A model generated the notes under the pieces. It was not told the origin of the DNA, searched no databases, and was given only the letters and a program-made list of their open reading frames with translations. From Glycomyces tenuis DSM 44171 (lineage in GTDB: Bacteria > Actinomycetota > Actinomycetes > Mycobacteriales > Micromonosporaceae), in contig NZ_ATYW01000004.1 in NCBI RefSeq assembly GCF_000427885.1, positions 62,193 through 126,192 of the forward strand: a DNA stretch of 64,000 nucleotides. The letters run 5' to 3'. This document shows positions 15,721 to 24,457 of this stretch, piece by piece. How positions within the stretch are numbered: the first letter of the stretch is position 1; every line of letters starts with the position of its first letter. The translations under genes and the position numbers were made by a program.

Positions 15721-18363
15721 TCAGGTTCGGAACAGGCCGTCCGCCACGAAGCCGCCTTCGGCGGCGCCCGGCGGGATCGCGAAGATCGCGCTGCCCTCGG
15801 CGACGATGAACTCCATCAGCCGGTCCGAGGCCGCCATCTTCTCCTGCGTCTCGATGAAGACCCCCGGGTCGGCCTGGAACGAGGCGAACAGCAGCCCGGC
15901 GTCGTACGGGTGTTCGTCGTGCCCGTGGTCCGCGGTGCCCGGCGCGTGCTCATGGGCGGCCGCGTCCGAGCTGACGTCGCCCTGCGTCAGGAAGCCGTAG
16001 TCGTAGTTGAAGCCGCGGCGGAACATGGCCGCCTCGTGCGTCAGCGCCAGGTGCGAGTCCGCCGGGACCGCGGGCAGGCCGTCGCCGCCGACCGCGGTGA
16101 AGTCCGGGTGGTCGAACTCCCCGCCGCCGCTCAGCGGCGCGCCGGAGTCCCTCTCACGCCCGAGCGTCAGGTTCTGCTCCTCGGCGCTGGCCATGCTCCA
16201 GGCCGGCAGCTTCATGCGGATCTTGCGGAACACCAGGTAGGTGCCGCCCGCGAACCAGTCCGGCTCCGAGTCGCTCGCCCACACGCGGGTGTCGAAGTCC
16301 GCGCTCCCCGGCTCGGGGTTGAGGCTCCCGTCCTTGAAGCCCATGAGGTTCCGCGGCGTCCCGCCGTCGGCGGGCGGCGAGGAGAAGCCCTGCTGGACCC
16401 ACCCGAGCGTGCCGAAGCCGACCGCGCGCTTGCGCAGTTCCAAGAACGCGTTGCTGACCACCTGGAGGTCGTCACCGCATATCTGGAGCAGCAGGTCCCC
16501 GCCGCACCAGGCGTCCTGGAGCCGGTCGCCGTCGAACTCCGGCAGCGCCTCCAGCTTCGCCGGGCGCGCCGCCTCCAGCCCCGTCTTCGCGAACAGCTCC
16601 GGCCCGAGGCCGAACGTCACCGTCAGCCGCGCCGGGTCGAGCCCGGCCGCGACGGCTTCGGCGTCGAACTGGTCGTCGCCGTCGATCGCGGCCTTCGGCG
16701 GCTCCTGGCCGCTCGCCAGTGCCGCGGCCACCGCCGACCAGTCGGACAGCAGCGCCCGCAGGTCGTCCGCCGAGACGCCCTCGGCCAGATCGAACGAGGC
16801 GAACAGCGCGTGGCGCTGGATCGCGGTCTCGACGCCGCTCTGGTGCTCGCCGTAGAACGGCTCGGGCGCCGTGCCGTGCGCGTGGCCCTCCTCGGGATGC
16901 TCGTGGTTCCCGCCGATCACGTATCCGGCGCCGCCCGCGACCGCGGCCGTGGCCGCCGCCGCGCCGAGCGCCGTGCGGCGCGAGACGCCCTCACCAGAGC
17001 GATCCTCGGCATCGGGTCGGCGGCGCCGCCACCATCCGAGCAGGACGTCGACGGCGAGGAACACCGCGAGCGAGATCCCCAGCAGCGGAAAGAACCAGCC
17101 GACGACGGCCACCACCGGCACCGCGGCGGCCACCGCGGGCCACGGCAGGCGCCGCAGCGAGCCGGGCGGGTACGGACGGCCCACGACCGCGTCCTTCGCG
17201 CGCCGCTGCCACCACATCCGGTACCCCAGCACGATCAAGGCGACCAGCGCGGCCATCGAAGCGAACAGCACCACCTGGTTCGCGAGTCCGAACAGGATCC
17301 CCCTGTGCGCGGCGATGAGCACGTTCGTCGCCTGCGCCATGAACGGCCAGTCCTCGAAGCGGAGCTCCTCTGCCACCTCCGGCTCGCCGCTCGCCGTCGC
17401 GATCACGGCCGTGTCCTGCTGCACCGGATAGGACCGCTGCGTCTCCGCGACGAGGAACTCGCCGCTCTCGCCGGTCGGCAGCGTGATCTCAAGGGGCCCT
17501 TCGAAACCGGCGTCCACCGCCGCATCGTGGACGCCGTCGAGCAGCGTCAGGTCGAACGCCGAGGCCCCGTGGTCGTGGTGACCGGCGTGGCCCTCGTGCG
17601 CGGCGTGCTCCCCGGCGTCGGCCGACAGCGTCGGCGTCTGCCAGCCCAGCGTCTCCCGGAGCGAGGCGACGTTCTCCCCGGCGAACCGCGACCACGTCAC
17701 GCCCGTCACCGACAGGAACAGCAGCACCAGCACCAGCCACATGCCGAGCGGCGCGTGCCACGACAGCGACCCCGCCCGGCCCTCTCGGCGAGGTCTGCGC
17801 GGCCACAGCAGCCCGCCCGGGCGCCGCCTGCGGCTCAACCACAGCGCGACGCCGCCGAGCGCGACCACCCACAGCCAGCTCGCCGCGAGCTCGCTGTAGA
17901 CCCGTCCCGGCTCGCCCAGGTGCAGGTGCCGGTGCAGCGAGGTGGCCCACTCACGGAACGGACCGGCCTGCGAGGAGCCGTACGACGTCGAATCGCCCAG
18001 CACCTCGCCGGTGTACGGGTCGACGAACACGACCGGGACCGCGCCGGACTCGCGGACGGGCCCGGCGAGCAGGACCTGCGTCGAGTCCTCGGGCCCGGCG
18101 CCGGTCCGGACGCCGGTCACCGTCGCCTCCGGGTAGGCCCCGGCGACGGCCTGGACCTGCTTGTTCAGCGTCAACGGCTCGCCGCCGGACGCCTCGACGG
18201 TCCGCAGGTCCCGGTATATGGCGTCCTCCACCTGGTAGGACGCCGCGTAGAGCATCCCCGAGACCGCCGCGACGAGCAGGAACGGGGCTATGAGGATCCC
18301 GGCGTAGAAATGCAGCCGGAGGAGGAGCTGCCGCGCGGCAGCCCAAGAACGTTCTTTGGACAT
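15721..18363 (-). CDS. PepSY-type membrane module fused to a DyP-type (EfeB-like) haem peroxidase
   Basis: One uninterrupted 880-residue frame joins two normally separate proteins. Residues 1-385 are a PepSY-associated membrane protein: membrane helices near 20-42, 160-177, 205-223 and 356-380, SLHRHLHLG at 142-150, and a His-rich loop at 252-265. Two more helices follow (about 407-445). A twin-arginine-like RRTALGAAAATAA segment at 462-473 with a hydrophobic run leads to residues 510-875, a DyP peroxidase with GFKDG at 675-679, the proximal-type His771 (ADSHLAL) and RRG at 782-784. A second His-rich insert lies at 804-818 inside the peroxidase. EfeB-type enzymes act outside the membrane on haem; PepSY membrane proteins are linked to iron or copper handling. 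Joint metal or haem processing is inferred. It follows a His-containing membrane-protein gene after 63 bp. Confidence 0.85.
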   Translation of the reverse strand: MSKERSWAAARQLLLRLHFYAGILIAPFLLVAAVSGMLYAASYQVEDAIYRDLRTVEASGGEPLTLNKQVQAVAGAYPEATVTGVRTGAGPEDSTQVLLAGPVRESGAVPVVFVDPYTGEVLGDSTSYGSSQAGPFREWATSLHRHLHLGEPGRVYSELAASWLWVVALGGVALWLSRRRRPGGLLWPRRPRREGRAGSLSWHAPLGMWLVLVLLFLSVTGVTWSRFAGENVASLRETLGWQTPTLSADAGEHAAHEGHAGHHDHGASAFDLTLLDGVHDAAVDAGFEGPLEITLPTGESGEFLVAETQRSYPVQQDTAVIATASGEPEVAEELRFEDWPFMAQATNVLIAAHRGILFGLANQVVLFASMAALVALIVLGYRMWWQRRAKDAVVGRPYPPGSLRRLPWPAVAAAVPVVAVVGWFFPLLGISLAVFLAVDVLLGWWRRRRPDAEDRSGEGVSRRTALGAAAATAAVAGGAGYVIGGNHEHPEEGHAHGTAPEPFYGEHQSGVETAIQRHALFASFDLAEGVSADDLRALLSDWSAVAAALASGQEPPKAAIDGDDQFDAEAVAAGLDPARLTVTFGLGPELFAKTGLEAARPAKLEALPEFDGDRLQDAWCGGDLLLQICGDDLQVVSNAFLELRKRAVGFGTLGWVQQGFSSPPADGGTPRNLMGFKDGSLNPEPGSADFDTRVWASDSEPDWFAGGTYLVFRKIRMKLPAWSMASAEEQNLTLGRERDSGAPLSGGGEFDHPDFTAVGGDGLPAVPADSHLALTHEAAMFRRGFNYDYGFLTQGDVSSDAAAHEHAPGTADHGHDEHPYDAGLLFASFQADPGVFIETQEKMAASDRLMEFIVAEGSAIFAIPPGAAEGGFVADGLFRT

Positions 18364-18426
18364 GACTCACTCTCTGAAGACGGCGCGCAGCGGCGCCGAA
18401 GAAGAAAAAGGGGGGACGAAAAGGGA

Positions 18427-18954
18427 TCAGAGAGCGAAGACGGGAGGACCGCGATTGGAGATCGCGGTCGCGAGCGGCTCGAGCGAGCGCAGCCGCCGCG
18501 TGCGGGGACGGAACGCGCGCCGGAAGACCGGGACGCGGGCCCGGGCGAGACGCGGGCGCACCGCCCGCGCCAGGAACAGCGTGAGGAGGTCGAGCAGCGC
18601 GGCCAGGCCGGCCTCGCCGCGCGCCAGCCAGGACGCCTGGGCGAGCGCGGCGACCACGTGGACCAGCAGCATGCTCACGCCGGCGCCGTGGTCGTGCGGG
18701 GCCGCGCCGGCCGAGAAGCACTCGTGGAGTCCCCATTGGGCGGCCAGGCACAGCGGCGCCAGAGCGGCGAAACCGCGCTGGCGGCCTCCGGCGGCGACGC
18801 CGCCGGCGAAGACGAGTGCGAGGCCGGCGGCGAAGAACTCCGGCCGCGGCGCCGCCCCGCCGCCCCAGATGTGGAGCAGTGCCGAGGCCGAGACCGTGAC
18901 CGCCGCGAACACGGTGGCCCGCAGCAGTCGGAACGGAATCTGCCTCACCTGCAT
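18427..18954 (-). CDS. Small integral membrane protein with conserved-looking His, partner of the PepSY-DyP gene
   Basis: The 175-residue protein has four to five membrane helices and a basic cytoplasmic tail rich in arginine. Histidines stand at or near helix ends: LLHIWGG, QWGLHECFSAGAAPHDHG and LLVHVVAA. I do not assign a family with certainty; proteins of this look accompany copper- or iron-handling genes in actinobacteria. It is the first gene of a probable two-gene unit with the PepSY-DyP fusion, 63 bp apart, so a metal-related membrane function is a reasonable inference. Confidence 0.7.
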   Translation of the reverse strand: MQVRQIPFRLLRATVFAAVTVSASALLHIWGGGAAPRPEFFAAGLALVFAGGVAAGGRQRGFAALAPLCLAAQWGLHECFSAGAAPHDHGAGVSMLLVHVVAALAQASWLARGEAGLAALLDLLTLFLARAVRPRLARARVPVFRRAFRPRTRRLRSLEPLATAISNRGPPVFAL

Positions 18955-19030
18955 TGGCGTATTGTGTCACGGCGCCCCGCGGCGGCGGTACGCCCGTATC
19001 GGAAAGCCGACACGGGCGCACCGCCTCCTC

Positions 19031-20242
19031 TCACGCGGTGCGCTTGCGCCCGTATGTGAGCCGCCGCAGCAGCACCTCGAACGGCCCGCGCCTGCCGGCC
19101 TTGTCCATGAGCACGGCCAGCGCCACGGTGACCGCCCACGTCCCGAAGGCGATGCCGTAGGCGCCCAGGTAGCCCACGTGCGCGCCGACGCCGAGGCCCC
19201 AGGCGGACAGCAGCGGCGCCATGATGATCGACTGGAGCAGGTAGCTCGTCAGCGAGCGCTCGCCGACGGCGGCGAAGGCCCCGGGCAGGCCGCGGCGGCT
19301 CTTGGCGCGCCAGCGGTGCGCCAGCAGTGCGAAGCCGCAGATGTAGCCGAGCCCGGCGTACATGCCGCCGAGCAGCGTCAGGTACATCGCCGAGACGAAC
19401 AGGAATGTCGGCGGCTCCCACACGCCGAGGCCGACGAGCGCGACCGGCAGGGCGCTGAGGACGTTCACGACCATGCCCGAGACGAAGACCTTCCGCAGCC
19501 CCGGCAGGTGCTCCTCGGGGTGGTCGATCCAGCCGGAGCGCTGGAGCATCATGCCGATGAGCACGAGCGGGACGAACAGGCCCAAGACCGTGAAGACCGT
19601 GGTGAACCCGATCGACACGGCGGCGCCGAAGACCATCTGCACGGCGTAGTTCGACAGCTCGTCGGTGCCGCCGGTGTTGCCGCTGTTGCCGCTGTACGCC
19701 CACGCGAAGATCGGGAGCGAGACGACCACGACGACGACCGAGGACCCGATCAGCCAGCGCCGCAGCGCCCTGTCCGAGAGGTGCACGAAGCCGAGCGCGA
19801 TGAGCCCGGTGGCGCCGTAGGGCGCGAGGATGTCGCCGAAGAACAGGAAGGTGGCGTGGATGAAGCCGAACAGGATCAGCCACCAGGAGCGGCGGCGCAG
19901 GACCTTGCGGACGCCCTTGGGGTCCATGCCGCGGGCGAACATACGCGAGGCCATGACGGCGATGCCGAAGCCGTAGAGGATCGCGAACATCGGCCGCGAG
20001 CGCTCGGCGGCGAGCAGCTTCTCGAAGAACAGTGCGATGTGGTCGGCCGTCGTGGAGTCGGTGAAGTGGCCGTAGGAATCGATGCCGCTGCCGTGCACGT
20101 AGATCGCGACGTTCGCGATCGCGATGAACAGCAGCATGCCGCCGCGGGCGATGTCGGGCGCGAGCGAGCGCTCGGCCTTCGTGATGGAGCTCGGCGGGCC
20201 GAGCTGCGCAGGAGTGGTCCCCTGTGTGGAGGAGACTGGCAT
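19031..20242 (-). CDS. DUF418 (YeiB-like) membrane protein
   Basis: The 403-residue protein starts with the DUF418 signature (LAPDIARGGMLLFIAIANV), continues with FAILYGFG and WLILFGFIHA and has around ten membrane helices. The last third contains the typical RSLTSYLLQSIIMAPL segment. Members are suspected transporters or acyl-transferase-like membrane proteins with no proven role. ATG 20242 has GGAGC at suitable spacing. It is separated from its left neighbour on the same strand by about 75 bp. Confidence 0.88.
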   Translation of the reverse strand: MPVSSTQGTTPAQLGPPSSITKAERSLAPDIARGGMLLFIAIANVAIYVHGSGIDSYGHFTDSTTADHIALFFEKLLAAERSRPMFAILYGFGIAVMASRMFARGMDPKGVRKVLRRRSWWLILFGFIHATFLFFGDILAPYGATGLIALGFVHLSDRALRRWLIGSSVVVVVVSLPIFAWAYSGNSGNTGGTDELSNYAVQMVFGAAVSIGFTTVFTVLGLFVPLVLIGMMLQRSGWIDHPEEHLPGLRKVFVSGMVVNVLSALPVALVGLGVWEPPTFLFVSAMYLTLLGGMYAGLGYICGFALLAHRWRAKSRRGLPGAFAAVGERSLTSYLLQSIIMAPLLSAWGLGVGAHVGYLGAYGIAFGTWAVTVALAVLMDKAGRRGPFEVLLRRLTYGRKRTA

Positions 20243-20375
20243 GATCGGGCTCCAAAAAACGTGGTGTAAGGGTTTCCGTCCCTCAATATAGGCAAACGCC
20301 GCTTCGGTCCGAGTCGTCCGAGCGGTCGATTGTCACCGGCTTCCCGTCCTACCGCGGGAGTAGTGCCGGCGTAGC

Positions 20376-20903
20376 TCAGATGGCGTAGTCCGTCCCCGTG
20401 GTCGGCTCGGCCTCGGGCCCCTCGTCGGTGTAGCCGCGCTCGCAGAAGTCGAGGGCGGCGTCCCGGTCCCTGGCCACGCCGCCGATCGGGGGCGGGCAGT
20501 ACGGGTCGTAGTCCGGGTCGCGCGGCATCGGTCCCGTCTGGGCCTTGACGCTGACCAGGCCGAGGACGCGGTACCAGACGTTGATTCCGTCGGGCCGGAC
20601 CGCTTCGAGCGCGCGCGGCTCGCCGTCCTCGCCGAAGCGCTCGGAGTGGACCGTGTAGCCGATTGCCGGGAGGTGCCGTTTGAGGGCCGCCACGTAGTCG
20701 CGGCGGACCTTCGCCGTCTCGGAGTCGTCGAGGGTGAAGGTGTAGGACAGCTCGTACTGGACCGTGTCGGGGTCGGTCCCGGCGAGCTCGGCGAAGGCGC
20801 GGCTCTCGAAGCCGGGGAAGTCCGGCAGGGCGGCGACGGTCTCGCGCACGGCGTCCTCCATGCGCGGCCAGGGGTCCTCCCGCTCGGGTGCTCCTCGGCT
20901 CAT
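20376..20903 (-). CDS. Unknown 175-residue protein, last gene of the WXG/DUF1023 operon
   Basis: No family is recognised. The protein is acidic and soluble, without signal peptide or membrane helix; it has a central alpha/beta-looking region (YELSYTFTLDDSETAKV, YTVHSERFGEDGEPRA) and a Pro/Asp-rich C-terminal part. Its start ATG 20903 follows AGGAGGAG and lies 12 bp after the stop of the DUF1023 hydrolase, so it is cotranscribed. Position after a putative secreted hydrolase would suit a chaperone or immunity-like partner, which is only inference. Confidence 0.65.
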   Translation of the reverse strand: MSRGAPEREDPWPRMEDAVRETVAALPDFPGFESRAFAELAGTDPDTVQYELSYTFTLDDSETAKVRRDYVAALKRHLPAIGYTVHSERFGEDGEPRALEAVRPDGINVWYRVLGLVSVKAQTGPMPRDPDYDPYCPPPIGGVARDRDAALDFCERGYTDEGPEAEPTTGTDYAI

Positions 20904-20915
20904 GCCCGTCTCCTC

Positions 20916-22511
20916 CTAATGCACGCGGTCGGTCTGGCCGGTGACGATGAACGCCATGTTGTCGCGGGCGGCGTTGCCCTCGTTCCAGTAGTTCGTGTGG
21001 ATGTCGAGGGGGTTCCAGCTCATCGCGTCGCTGTCGAAGGTACGCGCGCCGAAGTCGTCGTCGACCGGGCTCGGGCCCATGCCGAGGCTGTCGCCGCCCG
21101 GCAGCGGGATGTCGATGACCGCCGGCACGTGGATGACGTCGCCCGGGGCGGTCGTCGCCCACACGTCGTCGGGGTCGATGCCGAGATCGGCGGCCCGGTC
21201 GACGTTCATGCCGGGACTCGCCACCGCGATGATCTGGTCGGTCGCGAGCCCGTGCTCCTTCGCGGACTGGCCGACGACCGTGGAGCCGTACGAGTAGCCG
21301 ACGACGGTGGTCGTCGCGTGGGCCGGGTCGCGGTTCGCGGCCTCCAGCCCGCCCATGAACGACGAGAGGCCGCCGGAGGCGTCCTTGGCGTAGGACAGGG
21401 AGTGGGCGTCGGCGACGGGGTGGTCGGGCGCGTCGTAGCCGAGCCACATCACCATCGCCGTGTCCTCCCTCGGCGCGGCCTCGTGGGCGTCGTGGGCCAT
21501 GGCCGCGGCGCGGTCGTAGTCGCCGCTGCGGCCGAGTTCGGCGCCGGTGCCCGGCACGAACACGGCGGTGTTGTCGGCGGTGTCGGGGTTGCCGATGGCG
21601 ATGATCGCCTTGCCGTCGCGGGAGGCGTCGTAGCCGAGCAGGTAGTGGTCCTGGCCGGTGACCCGGTCGGGGCCGTCGACGCGGTCTTCGAGGGCGGCGA
21701 GGTCCCGCCTGGTCTCGGTGAGCGCGTCGAGGCGGCCGCGCAGTTCCTCGGCGTCCTCGCCGCGGCCGGACCGCTCGGCGGACGCAATCTCCTCATTTAT
21801 ATGAGATATCTCGGCATCGAGGTTTTGCAGCTCGGTGCCCAGCCGTCGCCGATTCGCCTCGTCCCTCGCGTCGCTCGGGACGCCGTCGGCAGACCCGACC
21901 AGTTCGGGACTGCCGGCCACGAGCGCGTCCTGAGCAGTGCCGCTCAGGGAGTCCCACCAGCCGTTGACCTCCTTCGGAGAGGCGCCGGAGGCGAGCATCT
22001 CGGTGAGCTCGGCGGCCGGGTCCTCCGCCGCCGACAGCGGCGTCCGACCGGGGGCGGCCGTGTCGGCGACGAGGCCGATCCGCGCGCCCAGCTCCTCGTC
22101 GACCTCGGTGGCCCGGTCCAGGATCGCGGCGAGCCGTTCGGCGAACTCGGGGGAGGAGTCGCCGTCGCCTTCGGCGCCGAGGACGACGCCCGCCGCTTCG
22201 GCCTCGGCCGCCAGTTCGCCGAGGTCTGCCTGGCACTCCCGGAAGGCCTCGACGGCGTCGGCGATCGCGGCGGCGGCCTTCCCTGCCGGGTCGATGCGCT
22301 GCTCCAGCTCGGCGACGGCGGCCTTGATCCGCTCCCTGGCCGCGTCGGGCGCGTCCCCTGCCCAGTGGTCTTCGCTCAACTGCCGGTCGAGGACGCCCTC
22401 CAGGGCCTCGACCTGCTCGCTCAGGTGCGCCGCGAACGCCGTCCAGCGCTCGCCCACGGCGGCGAGCACGTCGAAGTCGGCCTCTTGGAGGGCGCTAAAG
22501 CCGATGCTCAT
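20916..22511 (-). CDS. Alpha/beta-hydrolase (DUF1023) with N-terminal WXG-like helical domain
   Basis: The 531-residue protein has a helical first 290 residues containing an early WAG motif (HWAGDAPDAA) as in WXG100 secretion substrates, with long coiled-coil stretches, then a DUF1023 alpha/beta-hydrolase. The nucleophile elbow is GYSYGS, in VVGYSYGSTVVG, and the likely catalytic His is in DIHTNYW near the end. DUF1023 proteins are predicted lipases or esterases of actinobacteria, often with ESX-type leaders. Its start overlaps the preceding small helical gene by 17 bp. Export by a type VII system is inferred. Confidence 0.82.
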   Translation of the reverse strand: MSIGFSALQEADFDVLAAVGERWTAFAAHLSEQVEALEGVLDRQLSEDHWAGDAPDAARERIKAAVAELEQRIDPAGKAAAAIADAVEAFRECQADLGELAAEAEAAGVVLGAEGDGDSSPEFAERLAAILDRATEVDEELGARIGLVADTAAPGRTPLSAAEDPAAELTEMLASGASPKEVNGWWDSLSGTAQDALVAGSPELVGSADGVPSDARDEANRRRLGTELQNLDAEISHINEEIASAERSGRGEDAEELRGRLDALTETRRDLAALEDRVDGPDRVTGQDHYLLGYDASRDGKAIIAIGNPDTADNTAVFVPGTGAELGRSGDYDRAAAMAHDAHEAAPREDTAMVMWLGYDAPDHPVADAHSLSYAKDASGGLSSFMGGLEAANRDPAHATTTVVGYSYGSTVVGQSAKEHGLATDQIIAVASPGMNVDRAADLGIDPDDVWATTAPGDVIHVPAVIDIPLPGGDSLGMGPSPVDDDFGARTFDSDAMSWNPLDIHTNYWNEGNAARDNMAFIVTGQTDRVH

Positions 22512-22806
22512 CGAAGGTCCCCGCGTTGTGGTCGTCGGTCTCGACGGTCGCGTCGGCGCTGGCGTCGAGCTGCCCGGCGAGCTCGTCGACGGCGGCCCGG
22601 TGACCGGGGACGTGCCGCTCGTGCCAGGTCTCGGCCATGGACGCGACCGCGCCGATGCCCGGGAACTCGGCGGTGTCGGCGGCGGCGGGGAGCCGTCCGG
22701 CCTCCTCGGCGACGGTCGCCATCTGCTCTGGCAGTGTCGAGGCCGATTCGCGCATCGCGGCGGCGGCCGCTCTGACCTCGTCGGGTTCTATGTGGAACCG
22801 GGACAC
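22495..22806 (-). CDS. Small helical protein of the WXG100/EspC-like type
   Basis: The 103-residue protein is almost wholly helical, with heptad-like alanine-rich stretches (VRAAAAAMRESASTLPEQMA) and a second helix after AVASMAETWHERH, as in T7SS target proteins. GTG 22806 is chosen: AGGAG lies just upstream, while the longer frame start has no such site. Its 3' end overlaps the DUF1023 hydrolase start by 17 bp. It probably pairs with the N-terminal helical domain of that protein for secretion, an inference from architecture. Confidence 0.72.
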   Translation of the reverse strand: MSRFHIEPDEVRAAAAAMRESASTLPEQMATVAEEAGRLPAAADTAEFPGIGAVASMAETWHERHVPGHRAAVDELAGQLDASADATVETDDHNAGTFDEHRL

Positions 22807-22875
22807 GTCGCCGCTCCTGAGGGGCCGTGTGGGCAGTAACGCGCTCACAGTAGTCGAAAGGGGCGAACACGGCAA

Positions 22876-22902
22876 GGGCCCCATCGTGAAACGATGGGGC
22901 CC
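22876..22902 (-). terminator. Terminator hairpin downstream of fabF
   Basis: An 11-bp perfect stem (22876-22886 with 22892-22902) and 5-nt loop lie 80 bp after the fabF stop on the minus strand and before the next operon, so it probably ends the fatty acid synthase transcript. Confidence 0.75.
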
Positions 22903-22926
22903 AACGCTACCGCGCTATGGGACGCC

Positions 22927-22994
22927 GTACCGCAGGTTCACTCCGGCTACGCCTTCGTGCTGTACCGCAGGTTCACTCCGGCTACGCCTTCGTG
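22927..22994. repeat. 35-bp tandem duplication spanning the fabF stop
   Basis: The 33-bp segments 22927-22959 and 22962-22994 are identical and separated by 2 bp. The right copy contains the last codons and stop of fabF (minus strand); the left copy is its non-coding duplicate just downstream. Confidence 0.92.
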
Positions 22995-24199
22995 AACAAG
23001 ACCGCCGCGTTGTGGCCGCCGAAGCCGAAGCCGGTGTTCATCGCGGCGTCGAGGTCCTTCTTGCGGGCCTCGTTCGCCGCCACGTCCAAGTCGAGCTCCG
23101 GATCCGGGTTCTCCAGGTTGATCGTCGGCGGGATGACCCCGTCGTGGATCGCCATGATCGTCGCGATCGACTCGACCGCGCCGGCCCCGCCGAGCAGGTG
23201 CCCGGTCATCGACTTGGTCCCGGTCAGGACCACGTGGTCGCCGATCTCGCGCTTGACGCCCTTGACCTCGGCCATGTCGCCGACCGGCGTCGACGTCGCG
23301 TGGGCGTTGACGTGGCCGACGCTCTTCGGGTCGATCCCGGCCTGCTTGATGGCGGCGCGCATGGCGCGCCCGCCGCCGTTGCACTCGGGGTCGGGCTGCA
23401 CGATGTCGAAGCCGTCCGAGGTCAGACCGGAGCCGGCCACGACCGCGTAGATCTTCGCCCCGCGGGCCTCGGCGTGCTCGCGGCGCTCCAGCACCAGCGC
23501 GCCCGCGCCTTCGCCCATGACGAAGCCGTCGCGGTCGCGGTCCCAGGGGCGCGAGGCGCGTTCGGGCTCGTCGTTGCGGGTCGACATCGCCTTCATGGAC
23601 GCGAACCCGGCCATCGGCAGGCCGCCGATGACCGCTTCCGCGCCGCCGGCGATGGCGACGTCGGCGCGGCCCGCGCGGATCATGTCGGCCGCCCACGAGA
23701 TCGCCTCGGCCGAGGTGGCGCACGCGCTGGTCGGGGCGTGGACGCCCGCCTTCGCGTGGAACTCCAGGCCGACCACGGCCGCGGGGCCGTTGGGCATGAG
23801 CATCGGAACGGTGTACGGAGAGACCCGCCGCGGTCCCGTCCCCTCCAGGATGTCGTCCTGCTCGAGCAGCGTCAGTGCGCCGCCGATGCCGGAGCCGAAC
23901 ACCACCCCGAGGCGTTCCCTGTCGAGGTCGTCGCTCAAGCCCGCGTCGCCCCACGCCTGCTGGGCGGCGATGAGCGCGATCTGCTCGGAGCGGTCGAGGC
24001 GACGCAGCCTGATCCGGGGCAGCACCTCGGAGGGCTCGACGGCCAGTTGGGCCGCGATGCGCACCGGGAGCTGCTGCGCCCACTCCTCTTCGAGGGCGTT
24101 GACGCCCGATTTCCCGGCGACGAGAGCTTCCCAGGTCGACGCCACGTCCCCGCCGAGCGGGGTAGTCGCGCCGAGCCCGGTGACGACTACCTCAGTCAC
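22982..24199 (-). CDS. fabF: Beta-ketoacyl-ACP synthase II
   Basis: The 405-residue condensing enzyme elongates acyl-ACP with malonyl-ACP. The catalytic triad is clear: Cys in TSACATSAEAI, His in HVNAHATSTPVGD and His in KSMTGHLLGGAGA, with the conserved Lys before it. GTG 24199 stands 1 nt after the acpP stop with AAGGG upstream, so it is tightly coupled to acpP. It is the last gene of fabD-fabH-acpP-fabF, the standard actinomycete type II fatty acid synthase operon, and is followed by the duplicated 35-bp segment and a terminator. Confidence 0.96.
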   Translation of the reverse strand: MTEVVVTGLGATTPLGGDVASTWEALVAGKSGVNALEEEWAQQLPVRIAAQLAVEPSEVLPRIRLRRLDRSEQIALIAAQQAWGDAGLSDDLDRERLGVVFGSGIGGALTLLEQDDILEGTGPRRVSPYTVPMLMPNGPAAVVGLEFHAKAGVHAPTSACATSAEAISWAADMIRAGRADVAIAGGAEAVIGGLPMAGFASMKAMSTRNDEPERASRPWDRDRDGFVMGEGAGALVLERREHAEARGAKIYAVVAGSGLTSDGFDIVQPDPECNGGGRAMRAAIKQAGIDPKSVGHVNAHATSTPVGDMAEVKGVKREIGDHVVLTGTKSMTGHLLGGAGAVESIATIMAIHDGVIPPTINLENPDPELDLDVAANEARKKDLDAAMNTGFGFGGHNAAVLFTKA

Positions 24200-24200
24200 A

Positions 24201-24437
24201 TCAACCCTTCTCGATGTAGGAGACGGCGTCGCCGACGGTCTTCAGGTTGGCGACCTCGTCGTCGGGGATCTTGACGCCGAACTTCTCCTCGGCGGCCACC
24301 ACGACCTCGACCATCGCCAGCGAGTCGACGTCCAGGTCGTCGGTGAAGGACTTCTCATCGGCGACGTCGTCGGGGTTCACGCCCGCGACCTCTTCGAGAA
24401 TGTCGGACAGCCCTTCGCGGATCTCGTCACGAGACAT
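24201..24437 (-). CDS. acpP: Acyl carrier protein
   Basis: The 78-residue acidic protein contains the phosphopantetheine attachment Ser39 in LDVDSLAMVE. It carries growing acyl chains between FabD, FabH and FabF in the cytoplasm. It lies 20 bp after fabH and ends 1 nt before fabF, in the conserved fatty acid synthase order. Size and charge are typical for primary-metabolism ACP rather than a polyketide ACP. Confidence 0.96.
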   Translation of the reverse strand: MSRDEIREGLSDILEEVAGVNPDDVADEKSFTDDLDVDSLAMVEVVVAAEEKFGVKIPDDEVANLKTVGDAVSYIEKG

Positions 24438-24457
24438 GTGTTTGTTCCTCTCGATAA

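Noticed and set aside
15910-19059. A 1049-codon plus-strand frame opposite the PepSY-DyP gene
   Set aside because: Composition (Arg, Gln, His-rich, no domain) is that of an antisense shadow; the minus strand has clear domain motifs.
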